From positions 558,001-622,000 of the forward strand of contig JAJNNX010000010.1 of the NCBI GenBank assembly GCA_023159155.1: a stretch of 64,000 nucleotides of DNA, read 5' to 3'. The notes below the pieces were generated by a model. It worked only from the letters and a program-made list of their open reading frames with translations. It ran no database searches and was not told the DNA's origin. Both the position numbers and the translations under genes were made by a program. This document shows positions 45,456 to 58,400 of the stretch, piece by piece (the first letter of the stretch is position 1; every line of letters starts with the position of its first letter). Origin of the DNA: Ustulina deusta. Its lineage: Eukaryota; Ascomycota; Sordariomycetes; Xylariales; Xylariaceae.

Positions 45456-47610
45456 ATGCCGGCATCAGACGCAGCTTCGGCTGGCGATGGCAGCGCCAAG
45501 GGTCAAGGCGTACGTTCTTTGTGCCCCGAGAGTTCTTCGCAAGCTAATGGTGTTCCGTGCTTCTCGCCGCCCACAGTCGTCGTTGTTTTCCAAGATCTTG
45601 CAAGGTGTCCTGATCTGGTTCGGCATCCAGATGCTCGTCAAGCAGTTTCTCGGCGGCGGCAACCAGCCGAAGACGGCCTCCACAAAGGATTCGGCCGGAA
45701 ACATCGTGCAGGTGCCCGCCAACACCGGCGATATCCCTGCATTCCAGCTCCGGCCTGCCACACTAGACCCGGGCGCGACTTACAACCGCATCCCCCAGCG
45801 CGTGGCCCCCATCTGGCCGAGCGATAGCTCTGTTGATATCGTCGTCACCTTGTCTTCGAGCTTCGTTCCTACCACCATCGCAAGCGTGCCCGACGAGATG
45901 GTCGCTCTGAGAGAGACTGGTTTCACGCTAGGGAATTCCAGCGACAAGCGGTCTGCCGAGACTCTTTTCAACGTGCCCGCCTCTGTGCAGAACAATGGGA
46001 CCCTTTGGGGTCACTTCTATTTCGGTCTCACCGGTTCCAACCTGGACCCCAAGGAACCTGGTTTCGATCCGGCTACCGCTGTCCACTTCACCTACCCTCT
46101 TACTCAATATCTTCCCAAGAAGAAGCTAGCCAAGACGCGAAACCTGCTGGAAGATAGGCCCGATGTTCTAGAGGAGCCAGAAGGGGAGGACGTCGGTCCC
46201 ATTATCGCCAACTATTATCACCCAAACACAAGTCTATCCTTTATACCTGACTCGGGAATATTGAACTTCCCCCAACAACCGCCAGCGGTTCAACAATTCC
46301 TCATGCTCGAGGTAGGTTCCTAAACTGCAAACCTCATCCATCATACTAACTGGGTACAGTCAACCGGTGCGCGGGATGGTTCTGGACAAAATTCATGGTA
46401 CTGTAAGTGATCAGAGGCATTTAATTATATAAATCATCAGAACAGAGTCTAATGCGAGTTTGAAGATCCGATTTTGTTCGTCAACCAGTTCTGGCAAATG
46501 AAAACCCACATGATTCTTCTAAACGACACAGTCAAGACGCTTCCTTTGCGCCTTGACCTTGGTAACCTGAAGAACTGGCAATTCAACATCATGGCCACTA
46601 TGGATCTTAATACCAAACAACAAGCTCGACAAGCTGCTTTTGGCGGCTCTCTGCCGGGCGGTGGCGATGGCAGCGAAGTTGAACTCATCAAGGAAATCCT
46701 ACTCGATACTAACCCCTGGCTTCTGGGTGTCACCGTTGTCGTCAGTATTGCTCACTTAATCCTTGAGACACTCGCCTTTGGTTCCGATATTGCCCATTAT
46801 CGGAAGAAGAAGGACAATGTCGGCATCTCTGTGCGGTCAATTCTAGCAAATGTCTTCATGCAGTCGGTCATCTTCCTTTACCTCGTTGACAACTCTCAAA
46901 ATACGAGCTGGATGATTTTGGGTACCCAGGGCATCGGCATCGTCATCGAATTCTGGAAAATCACTACTATAGTGAACGTGAGAGTACGCCCTGCGCCACC
47001 GGGCTCTCTCATCCCGTATCGCATTGCATTCGAGGACAAGTACAAGCTGAGTGAAACCGAAGAGAAGACCAAGGAGTACGACGAGACTGCCTTCAAATAT
47101 ATGTATATTGCCGGTGTGCCTCTATTAGTGGGCTATGCGATCTACTCCTTGTACTACGACTCGCACAAATCGTGGTATTCCTACATCATCACCACGCTTG
47201 TCGGCTCCGTCTATGCTTACGGTTTCCTGTTGATGGTTCCTTCGCTCTACATCAACTACCGCCTCAAGAGTGTGGCCCATATGCCTGGAAAGGCGATGAT
47301 GTACAAATCTCTCAACACTTTCATCGATGACTTGTTTGCTTTCACCATCAAAATGCCATTCCTCCACCGTCTCGCTACCCTACGAGATGATGTCATCTTC
47401 TTCATCTACTTGTACCAACGCTGGGCATACAGAATTGACTACACCCGTGTCAATGAATTTGGTCAGGGCGGCGAAGACGATGAGCCACCGAAAGAGGCTA
47501 AGGTGGAGCCCAAGTCGTTGCCCAAGGCCGACCCTGTGGTACCTCAAAAGGTTGGAGGCGAAGCCAAGGCAACTGGTAGGAACGCAGGTGATGCAAAGAA
47601 GAGGAAATAA
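45456..47610 (+). CDS. CLPTM1-family multi-pass membrane protein
   Basis: Four exons, 45456-45509, 45577-46311, 46360-46402 and 46466-47610, give 658 aa; introns are 67, 48 and 63 nt. It belongs to the cleft lip and palate transmembrane protein 1 family, ER/Golgi multi-pass proteins; animal relatives affect receptor trafficking and lipid scrambling. An N-terminal helix (about 20-40, LQGVLIWFGIQMLVKQF) precedes a lumenal beta-rich domain with ANYYHPNTSLSFI and YPILFVNQFWQMK. The conserved core LDTNPWLLGVTVVVS and LHLILE-like helices follow, then QGIGIVIEFWKITTI, KYMYIAGVPLLVGYAIYSL, SLYINYRLKSVAHMPGKAM and FIDDLFAFTIKMPFLHRL. The C-terminus is Lys/Pro-rich and ends KKRK. Exon 3 is only 43 nt. 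Confidence 0.95.
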
Positions 47611-48269
47611 TCCATTGATGAAACGCAGCCTTTGGGTGTTTATATAATATTCCAAGTAATGTATTGTTTAGACCAAAGAAGCGTCATACTCGATAAACAA
47701 AATCATATACTAGGTAACCTATGTATAAGTTACTATCGGTTAACTTAATCGATTTTTATGTGACTACCGAGACAACAAGAGTGTTTCGTATAGGTATTGT
47801 TAAGAGAGATCATCAGTGTAATTCTCGGCTCTTTGCGCAACAACCTATATTCGCAATACGCCTAGCCTAGTTCATGGTTAGATAGGTAAGTTTAACAAAA
47901 AACATCTCATCACCACGGGAAAACACTAAACAAGACCAGCAATACAAATGTCTTCTCTAAAACATAAATGTTGAAGGGTTAACTTGGAAGATGATAATAA
48001 TTATGTTCAAGGCTAATAATAGAATATTTGTCTGTAGCAATAAAAAAGATCAGAGTTTTTAAGGTAATATAATTAGCAAAGTAAAAATGGGTTAAAACAA
48101 AAGCATCTTATATATCTTATATATAGCTGTTAGTTATAAGTTTATATAGCTAAAAGTAACCTTATAAACAAATATATAGAAAAAAACTAAGCATAGTTAA
48201 CCTTTGTTCTACTTAGTTAAGTATTTTTCCTTTGTTAAAAACAAAGGCAAACAAAGGCAAACAAAAGCA
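47611..48269. other. AT-rich intergenic block ending in three 10-bp tandem repeats
   Basis: About 660 bp, visibly AT-rich from 47.9 kb on, with many TATA/TTAA words and no gene. It ends in three near-identical 10-bp units (ACAAAGGCAA type, 48241-48270) that run into the HET gene ATG. Confidence 0.6.
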
Positions 48270-50562
48270 ATGGAGCTTAACAATAGATTTGCTATTCTCT
48301 CTTCACCAGAAAACAACTCTTTATTAGAAGAAGAGCAGAGCCTATCGGATCATGAGTCCGAACCTACAGATCTAGATGATATATACGACAAGTATTTTAT
48401 ATATGACAAGCATCTCGAAGATAAACCGAGTGTCTCGTTGTTAAGCCTTTGTGATGTGTGTTACAAGATATTCTCTGTCCGTGAGCTCTTGTTCGATCCC
48501 GATCACAGTCACCGTCACCAGCCGTCCCATGAAAGCTTAATGAAAGCAGTTCAGCAGCGTTGCTATATTTGTTCTTTATTGCTTGATAATCTCACAGAAC
48601 TCTCTACGGAGATCCCTTGGCATATGAAACCGGGATCAGCGATGCAGCCGCGGCTCTTCTATAGCGTTTACTTCAGCTTTGGTGACTATATTATTTGCTT
48701 CCAACATAAGGATGCAGAAGGCTCGAAGGTTACATTGTTAGATTTAACAGTATCTGCTTTATTCAAGTGGGTTCTTTTCTCTCTAGAAAACTTATGTTCT
48801 GACTGTCTTAGGGGTTCATGGGCGCCTAGCTATTGAGCGTCCAGGTCAGAGCACATGGTCGAGTGAGAGTAAGGAAAGAACGAGCCGATGGCTTCAACAA
48901 AGCATCGCAGAGGATAAAAGTGACACCTCAACCTCAACCAAGTTCCTGCCCACAAGGTTGCTGCATATCACATTAGCAGAAGGTGGCGAATACAGGGTCA
49001 GATTGTGTCAAGGAGCCAACTTATCCCGAGATGCTCAGTACTTCACTCTTAGTCACCGCTGGGGCGACGACATGTTCCGCCTCTTGACGCGCAACTTCCA
49101 GGAGCTCATGCGTAAGATTCACTTTGAAGTTCTCCCGAAGAGTTTTCAACACGCCATTATGGTCACCAGCGACCTTGGGTACAAGTACCTATGGATAGAT
49201 GCTCTATGCATTATTCAAGATTCCCCCGAAGATTGGCTGAAGGAAGGGATACAAATGGCCTTAATCTACAAAAACGCAATGTGCAATATATCTGCAACTG
49301 CATCCAAAGATAGTCACGGAGGATTATTCAGATCAAGAGACGTGGAAACCTTCTTACCTCTCGAAGTCAATGTTAGCTGGTCGCAATGGGGGCATCTTTA
49401 CGGAACCCCCGAGGGTTATATCCTAGTAAACGAAGTTTGGGATACGTCACTTCATGATACGCCTCTCAGTGCGCGAGGATGGGTTCTCCAGGAAAGAATC
49501 CTCTCCCCACGCACAATCCAGTTCGGGGCCCGTCAGCTTTTTTGGGAAGCACAATCCAACAGTGGCAATGAGCAGTGGCCCCGTGGTATTCCGTTCGAAG
49601 CGGATGGCATGCCCATGGATGACATGCTGTCGGATTGTTGGGATTCTCTCATTGCTCCTCAAGACGCTCCTCACCGTCGTTGGCAACATTGGGTTTATCT
49701 TGTCGAATATTACAGTACAAAGAAACTTACATATGACACAGACAAATTAGCCGCTATATCTGGTATCGCGAACGGGCTTCAGAAGGTTACTGGGGACGAG
49801 TACCTTGCTGGGCTTTGGAAAGAGGATTTACGACATCAACTGCTATGGCATGTCAAGGACCCCGAACATTCCAACCGGATACAGCCATACACAGCTCCAA
49901 CATGGCCTTAGGCTTCGATTAATGGAACTATCTTGCATAATTTTGGAATCCGCTGGGATGAGAAAGAGACACAGCAGCTACCCGATTTTCAGAGTTCCTA
50001 CGTATCAAGGCTACGGGAGGCCAAAACCTTGCCAATTTTGGGCAAAAGCACCAACCCGGTTAAGGCTGGGGTTCTACGACTTCACGGCCCTTTACGACAG
50101 GCTCGTTTGGCCCAGGGCAAGCTTAAGGGCAGAAGCCGTTCACCTTGGACGGACGGTCGTAAAAAGAGAATGATATCCTTTCTTCCTGATGTGGCACTTC
50201 CAGGCGGGCTTAACAAGTCTGTCAGCTTTGTCCAGGTTCAAAACTACCTAGGAAATATTTTCGACGGCTGGAGCTCGAGCGACAGGGGAAGCAAGGTCCA
50301 TTCGTCTTTGCCGGTTCATGTGCCAACTCAAAGCGTCTTCTTACTACCCACCCACTGTGCCGGTTGTCGTGGAAAATTCTTGACGGTTGGCTTATCACTA
50401 ATTCCAACTGATTCAATTCGGGGTCAGTTCCGACGGGTAGGCCTGTTCTTCACGCTGAATCAAAGTAGTGAGGAAAGTATTCTTCGCTTATCGTGCGATA
50501 TTGATTCTTACTATTATGAAGTGAATGAAGGAGGAACTAATTACACGGTCTCGATTATATAG
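48270..50562 (+). pseudogene. HET-domain (heterokaryon incompatibility) gene interrupted by an in-frame stop
   Basis: The HET domain is clear from 48958: FTLSHRWGDD, then KYLWIDALCIIQDS, IYKNAMCNISATAS, and GWVLQERILSPRTIQFG. The frame runs to TAG at 49909-49911, in the place where HET proteins read a W-x-W-A-S-type motif (here TWP, stop, ASINGT). It then stays open in the same frame to 50562 with family-like C-terminal sequence. TGG to TAG is the simplest explanation. The 5' part (from ATG 48270) is separated by an apparent 45-nt intron at 48767-48811 whose removal gives the wrong phase; a weaker donor at 48682 would fit. Either this junction is unusual or there is also a frameshift. Truncated-but-functional use of the N-terminal HET domain cannot be excluded. 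Confidence 0.75.
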
Positions 50563-53500
50563 TAATATATAACACGATTGTTTTAGGTTTCTGTTTGGCT
50601 ATATAATGTATGGTTTTCTAAGTCATTTTGCCAGCTTCTAGATAGAGCCCGAGTGATAATTATTAGGATGAGAGACTTTCTCTTCAAACCGATCATAGCT
50701 AAAGAGACTATCTTAATCTGAGGTTCACAATATCGATCTCGGAATATGCATGACCACATTGATTGTTAACGTTACCTTGGCCACCGTGCGGTATCCTCCC
50801 TTCGTCTGTCAGGCCATACATCTCTTGATGGCCCGTTCAAACTACGAGAGTAGTGCGATATAGTGTCATGTTAATATCGTGGTTCACCGCCTGTGGTATT
50901 ACACTTGATTACCTGCATAGCCTAACGATGAGTAATCGGAGGTATTCTGCGATGGCAGGGGTTTACAAGCCGTTTGAAATACCTACCACTGAGGCGGTAC
51001 ACGTAGAGAGAGGGTGGTGGAGAAAGCTCCATGACGGTGCATATCACAGAAACCAATTGAGGGCCTTCGGACCGTCGCCTATCGGAACTCTCGGTTCTTC
51101 TCTTAGTACACCACCATAGTATATACACTAGGACTCACAGTGGGGATACAGCGTATTTTTTTTTCTAGGTGTCTTTTCTCACTATGTAGATAGGTTACTT
51201 GGTGAGATTTCTCGATGCCTATAGATAGGTACTGTAAAGCAACCCGTGCCGGGCTGTGTAGACGAATCCAAGTCACGTAACATCAGGCGCCACTGGTGTT
51301 CATACTAGTACCTAGATGGGTAGTGCCATACATAGCCTATTGCAATGTTCATGCAGGTAACTTGAACTCAGCTGAGAGGGCCCTCTTTCTATGCCACAAC
51401 GTGCCACTGAGAATTGAGACCGTAGGATCCCCACGGGTCATCAGTTAGTCTTATTTGCCGCCCCATCATGCCGAATAGAGGCCGTTCGGTCAGTTCCGCG
51501 GAAAACGTCGGCCGTTATCCAGTCATTTCCATCCCATAGGTACTTTGTTCCATCTAGGTAGTGTATCTGTAGGTACCTATTCCACATCTTTCTCTCTATG
51601 TCTGGCTTATGCTGGAAACCGCTGAATAATTAACCACAAAAACCATGAGGAAGTGGCTAGCAGTCTACCGAAGCAGGTGGACCAGTCATCAAATAGGTAG
51701 GGGTACTCGTAGGTGTTCTGCTGGTATTCTCCCTCCTCATCCCTGGCTAGGCCTTTGAAAGATGCTACCGTTTTGGGGTAGTTGCGACACTCCCCTCACT
51801 CAGCTAGGTACCCTACACTAAATGTCGGGTTCCAGTGTTAGCCGCAGAATTGCAGGGGTTCTCCTATTGAAATGACGAGGAGACGCATCATCTTGACACT
51901 CCAGGGATTGTACACTCGATAACCGCTGTAGCATCGAAGGTTCGCATTACCTACCTAGAAAAATAGTCCTCGATAATATATGCCGGAAATGCCGGTCCCG
52001 TTGCGGGGCCCCATCGGCATAGGTAGTGTAGTTTGATGATTCTCAAGCTTGCCAAGAATTTAGTTATCGTAGTGCCGGAGCTGACTATAGGGATGAAGAC
52101 AAAGTATTCGGTTTTCAAACAACACCCTGTTCGAATCGGGCCATGGTTGAGAGTCAGATGTGATCCCTTCTATTTTTCTCTTTGTCTTATTTTATTCTAG
52201 ACACGAAGTAGTTTCACCATGCCTTGCCATTCCTTGGCCGTCTAGTACCGGTACTTTCTGAATAAGCTTATGAGAAATTTGTCACCAAAACTACGGTTTG
52301 AAATGGAATAGAGCTCCAACGACTATGAATAATATTATGGTGTAAGTGGTTGGCCTACTGTATTGTAATGTGCCATGCTTCGAGTACCTAGGCATACTAT
52401 CTAGTTGACGATAAACACTAGCACAGTAATAGACTACCGACAGGATATTAGTTCAAGAAGGTCATCGGAGGCTACCCTACTTTTCTAGTTGAACATGAGC
52501 CCAATCTTTACCCACCAAGAATTAACCGCTTAATAATGAGCTGGAGGATTTTTGCACGGCCAAAAAAGAGGAGATATATCACTAAATGCCTCGTGCCATC
52601 TACGGTACTGTCCGAGCCTAAGATCTGCAAATATGTGGACTCCTTGTTCGATTCTTTCGTCACCTTTTCCCGCCTCGCTCACCGAGGTTTGACGTGGAAG
52701 GAACTCTGGGACTATGTCCACCGCTACTTGGACGAGAAAGCAAGTCGAGCTAATGGTATCTAGTGGACGGTTGGAAGCCGGATGTCATGTTGCCCTTCAA
52801 GTCATGTTCGAAGAGAGGGAGGAGCCTTCAACGGCGAAGAGATTTCAGTGGAGTTTATCTAGCAGAAAAGTTTGAAGGCGGTATGGATGGAAATTCTACC
52901 TCATGCACCATCTCTTTTCTACAAACTATGGACATGCCGAGGTTCGGATCGAGGGATGCATCATTCCCATTAGCAAAAAGGGGGAATAAAACATCCGAAT
53001 CCTGAAGTAGCCTTAGCTACTAGTATCAGTTCTGTAGATCTCTTACGCGATAGAGGCATGTTCTAAGCACTGGATGGGAATATCGAGGAGTAGCGTGGAT
53101 GACAACGGTATTGAAATTCTTCTCCTATTTCCAAGTTGGCTGGTTATGTATGTCTTGAGTTCTATACCATCAGCTAGAAAATACCATTTAACACGATACA
53201 ATGCAGGTGCACTGTGTCCATATGGCTCTATGGGACTCTCCAGACATACAAGGCTATCTTTGGGGCTCAATAGAATACCCTGATCAACTGATCAACTCTG
53301 TGCTATCGGTAGCCCTGCCCTGAGAGTTGTACAGGCCCGGGATTTAGGGGAGAGGAGCTTATATCAATAGGCTATGTCGTGTGTACACTCACGTGCTTAC
53401 ACTTCCAGTAAGATCTGAAAATAGATGACTACAGCTTCGAAATTCGCATAGCTTAACAGGCAGCCATTATAGGATTCCTCGTCCGTGAAGAATGATAACC

Positions 53501-55022
53501 ACACGTCTCAATTGGACGCCAGGTGGCCCGAAATCGGGTGCCAATATTGGCACCCAGGTCGCTGTCGGACGTCCCCCTCTTCAGCGCCGTGTCGGCGGCT
53601 CTCTCGATTCGGGTAATATCTCCATACTCTGATCTGACGGAGGAGCAACATCGGACCCTGTCTCCGGCCAATGGGAACGGCGGGACGTCCAATGAGCAGA
53701 CTGTGGCGGTGCTTTCTTGTGCTGCGCAGAAAGTCCCCGTTACTCTCGTCGGTGATTTTATTTTATTTTATTGGGAGGAAAGGGGGAAATGCTGTGCCAC
53801 CGTAAAAAGCACTACGCAGCGATACAAGATTCGACGGGCCGTTGGAGAATTACAAGCATGTTAGCAGCCAACCAATTATTTGCATCAATGTCTCATTTTA
53901 CACTGCTCACCGCTGGATTAGATAATTATAGGATTTCTTGTGACCCGGGAATACATTGTTGTGCTTCTGGGACGGGGGAAGAGAACAGGTATGTAGAATG
54001 TTGTACAAACTATATTACCAGGAATTCCAGGTCAAGGCGTGGCATCTTGCTTGCGCAGCAAATGAATGTTCCAATGGCAGGAGGGATGTTCAATAAATCA
54101 ATCAAATAAACCATATCGGGATAATGATCATGTCTGCGCGGAACCGACTTCACCACTATATGCGACCATTGCTTCGCAGCTTGGAGGTACAAAAGAAGCT
54201 AGCCTATTAGAAAGAAAAGAGGCTCTACTAGGTAGTAGGTTCTTCGGTGGCACAAGCCCAGTGTTACCTCACTTTCTCCCGGCGAAATCGCAGGCGATGA
54301 TATCCTGGATAGGCGAGCATGTGGCTTATTCAGCAATTTGTTAAGCGATATGCTGTGTTCAGATCGGATGGGGAGGCCTTTCGCAAGAGCGAATAGCCGG
54401 GCATACCGTTTTGAGTTGGCCACCGGGCTTCGTTAGTTCAGCTTCGCTTACGTCCGTGTGGTTTCTGTTGTTGTTTGGGGCTCTAGTGTAGTGGACAGTG
54501 TTTTTCATGCAGCATGATGATGGCCGTGAATACCTAACTACTAGGTAATAGCAGTATGAGCATGCATTAGGTATGCAAACGCCGACTCGGAGAATTAACA
54601 GGATACTTAGACTACCTACACATATTGATATAAAATCCCAGCAGAACGTAGCTAGCACGTGACATTCAATTCGGGCTCGACGTCTTCAGGGTCTACCCTA
54701 GATTCGTAACGTGGCTTGTGGATTCGAGTATATTTCTTCAGACAATACCCTAGATCCTTTGTGATTCTCTGCTCTGTTTGTACGGAGACAGAGCCAAATG
54801 AGGAGAGCAGGTCGGAGAATGCACCACATTTCGAACCACCGCCTGAGTCATAATAGGTAGGCAGGCAAGTCAGTAGGTGATTGTGTCTGCATCTCGAGCC
54901 GTTGCACGTGGTGGTTGGAGAGGTTGGGCAGGCTTGGGTTCTCGCTTATCAGGGACACTTTCAGGGATCATTAAGTAATCCTCTAATTTTAGGTACCACG
55001 ATCAACTTTTCCAGCAAATCGG
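50563..55022. other. Gene-poor region, first part
   Basis: 4.5 kb with no recognisable gene. A weak candidate frame at 52536-52763 (ATG start, 75 codons, WRIFARPKKRR...WKELWDYVHRYLDEK) reads protein-like but has no known domain. A possible intron after it cannot be confirmed. TAGGTACC-type motifs lie at about 51225 and 51540-51590. Confidence 0.45.
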
Positions 55023-55460
55023 CTACTCGCATTTACCTTTCGACATGAAAATATTGCATGGGTCTGCATGGGTCTGCATGGAGTGCTCATGGGTCTTTCG
55101 CCAACAGACACTAGGCCAAGCTTGGTGAGATTTTTCGAGAAACTGGCAAGGGTTCCTTGTGGGAATCATTCGCAAAGAGGAGTCCTCGGCTACCCGGCGC
55201 TGGCTGCCCTGATTCCTAATTGATGCTGGCACTGATGAGCCCGGTGTCGATGCTGTTGACGCATGACCGTAATTGAGCAGCCATGACTCTGGGAATAAGA
55301 ACGGCGTCGCTGTGGATATGGCACGATTTTTTGAAGTAGCGATGTCGTAGTCGGGTTGAAGACGGAATGGTGTCATGCCACGAAGCCCCAAGACTGAAGC
55401 CAATACATCTACTGGTGCAGTCAGGGAAAACAAGAGAACCGACAAGACCCCTGACACCAT
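55023..55460 (-). CDS. Weak candidate: small secreted Cys-containing protein
   Basis: Intronless 145-codon frame from ATG 55460. The first 20 residues or so (MVSGVLSVLLFSLTAPVDVLA) look like a signal peptide with a small-residue cleavage region. The rest has no domain. Four Cys lie in the last 45 residues (PC, VCW, PC, KC), a pattern seen in secreted fungal proteins. It stands alone in a gene-poor tract, and the 3' end overlaps short direct repeats of GCATGGGTCT (about 55050-55080). Chance cannot be ruled out: several frames of this length occur nearby without any sign of coding. I give it as a candidate only. Confidence 0.28.
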   Translation of the reverse strand: MVSGVLSVLLFSLTAPVDVLASVLGLRGMTPFRLQPDYDIATSKNRAISTATPFLFPESWLLNYGHASTASTPGSSVPASIRNQGSQRRVAEDSSLRMIPTRNPCQFLEKSHQAWPSVCWRKTHEHSMQTHADPCNIFMSKGKCE

Positions 55461-58400
55461 CTTCCAGTGGTAAGCGGTAGGCGCACTAAACTAGATAGCA
55501 TCTTCGCTACACCATGTACCTCGACGCATGTCGTGCAGAAACCAGGATCGCACCAATTAGCGATTGGAGGAGCCCCATCAAATGGATATGCAGTCGACGA
55601 CAACTTTGCAAGTTATTCGTTCACCGCTCCCTCATGCAGAACTCATGCAGAGCTTCATGCGTACTTGTGACTTGGCGGCCAGCAACAGCATCGGCCAATC
55701 CCTTTGGAAAAGGACCATCGTGCATCATCATACGTGGCGAAAGCGGAAATAGTGTAGGGAAAAAAAGAATGTAAAGCGGCAGGGGTGAATAGGTTCAGAA
55801 TAATCGGATGATGAGAAGCAATCTGTACACTGCCTACAGATACTTAATGGCAGTCTGGAGATGGTGTATGTGGCTCGCATTTGGCATCCAGGGGGTGGCC
55901 GGGCTGGTTGGCTCGTTGGTCAATAATAATAATCAAAACAAGAAAGAGAAACATATAGGTATACTAATTAGTGGTCAATAGATCTTCACATTTGGTAAAC
56001 GTCATTATTTGTGATGTGGGGAAGGATTTAGCGACAAATCGATTTCATCCATGCTAGATGGAGATGGGAATTTTTGTCCCGCATGCAGCTCGTTTACACT
56101 ACATACAGACGGTGTATGTACCTACCTCCACTATGTAGGTATGTATTTAGGTGGGAGACCTAGTTAGGTAGGTATGTAGAGTGGACTAGATATGTATGCA
56201 GTTAGTGAAGCTGTGGGCAGGTTCAATCATGGAGATCATGAAACGTTGTATTTTCGGGAGCTCTCGGCACCAACTACCTACGTAAATGTTTTGCCCGTTG
56301 TAACACTGTCCTTAGGCTCCAAATAACAACCCCAACCGATGACTGACCCCTACTAATGGGTAATAGGTTAGGCACTTCATTGGCCATCGAGTTAAATGCT
56401 TCAGCCTCACTGCACGGTACAGTATACTCCTACCTAACCTAGCCGCTGCGGCAATCACGGTTAGTCGCCCTCCTGTAGGTCAGTAAACATAGGTATATAC
56501 CTTATTACTCCATGTCGTTTGGTTCTGTTGTCGGGGTTTGTGAGCTAGTCTAGTCCCACAGCCCTGCGAGTAGGAAAACATTCCTGCCGTCGCTGTGTAA
56601 AAAAGAAGGCCTGCTAAATCGTCTACCTCTGTCTACGACATACTGCCATCAGATGAAATTGAATGAGGTTTTTGGTTTATTAGTTGTTGCCTGAGCCTAC
56701 TACCTAATAAACTTCACATGGCGGCACTGCCACACCTTATTCATGAGATTGGTCGTCCCTGTTTTGCCTTGGCAAGCTCTTGTGTCAAATCGAGCACGGG
56801 TAGGGTTTCTCTCGCTGCATCGCCTCGTGTTGTCGTTGTATTTGCGTCAGGCTCGTTCAATATCACATTGTGAGTCCCGAGATATGACTTCGAATGGGGT
56901 GGCCAGTGATGTTTAAATTTCGCGCAAAGTAATGGCTGAGCGAAGGTGCAAGGATAGTCGTAGTGACGCGGATGCAGATATCGATGTACCATATGTAATC
57001 CTCATATTACCTATGCCTACACCATAATAGTTGCTATCCCATCCAGCTGAGTATTCCAGCGTGTTATAGGCGTGGTTGTGCTGTAGTCTACACTATAGCG
57101 CAGGGACAGTGGCTACCAGCGCGTACCTAAAAGCCGTACCTAGTATACATTGGGATAGGCATGGACAACAGGACCCTGGGTTTGGGATGGTTAATGTCTT
57201 GCAATATATTGTCGCGTCATTTCTCTTTTGTGAAACGCTCGTCAGAGTCGGGAGCCTTTGAGGCTGTGCTGGTCTGTTCTTTCTGGGGTTCAAGCATCGC
57301 CAAGCGAATCCCTAGCTGAGATAGGCAATAGGATTGTGAAATCCAAGCTGTGGATTCAAGATGGTCAGATCCGTGGCCCACTTGGACCGGATGCCAAAAA
57401 TGGACACGAGAAACTGTTGTTTCAGCCAACCACATGGAGCGATCCTCCCCTAAGGTCCCCTAAGGATCATTTGCGTTTCGCCGAATATCCTTGCAAGAAG
57501 GTTCTCTAGCATACCTACACTACACTATACACTACTTAGTGGAAGGGAATTCAATTCCTAGTGAAGTCTGATGGCATGGCAGAAGTGATGGCCCCATCCT
57601 CTCTAGCTTAGAGAGGAAAGCGAGCCGTGATGGGAAAGAAGGGAGCAGGGTCCTGGGATACCTTGGCGCCTACACGGCTGTCAAAGCCTTCTAGTCCTTT
57701 TGTTGATCGTCTGTGCTGACCCTAGTCTACTTATACTGCTCTTGTGTAGGTGCTGGTGCCTGGACAACAGAATGGACATACTAGTTGATGTGCGACTCGA
57801 GCTGCCGAGGGCTATCTAAGGGGTACTCGGGCTTCCATCTTCTATGGGAAGGCGGAATTAGTTGGCAACGTTCGCTGTTTTACTAGGTATATTGCTGGTG
57901 GTGATGCTTTGACCATGGACCATTTCCTTCGCGAGTCACTTCGTTGCTACACGTTGGGTCACGAACATCGGCATCGCAGGCTATTCTCAGTTGTTCATGG
58001 ATGGAAGTCTGTCTTTTGTCACATATTTGTAAGCTGGCCGAGGAGATGTTCCAATTCTTGGGGATGCAGTGACCTACTGTAGGATAGTATGGAATGTGGA
58101 ATGGGAATTCCAAAAAGCGGTATCATCTCTGAGCGCGGTGTGGAGGCTGACGGAGAACCACTGCTTTGATCAGGTATTTCTAGTGAACGGTTGAGTCGGA
58201 TGACTAGGCCCAGTTAACTTTTTTTTTTCTTTCCCCGAACCTGACACCTTTGAAGATGGCTTAGGAGATGACATCAATCCATGACAAACCCCCCGGTGGC
58301 CGCTAGAGCGATTTAGTTGGGTGCCCGATGACCCGGCCCTCGCGCATGCACAGCAGAACTCGCACTAAGCCTCTATGATATTAGAGACTTACAGAATAGA

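Noticed and set aside
52120..52150. T-arm-like CCCTG-TTCGAAT-CGGG
   Set aside because: Four T-stem pairs form, but no cloverleaf can be built upstream.
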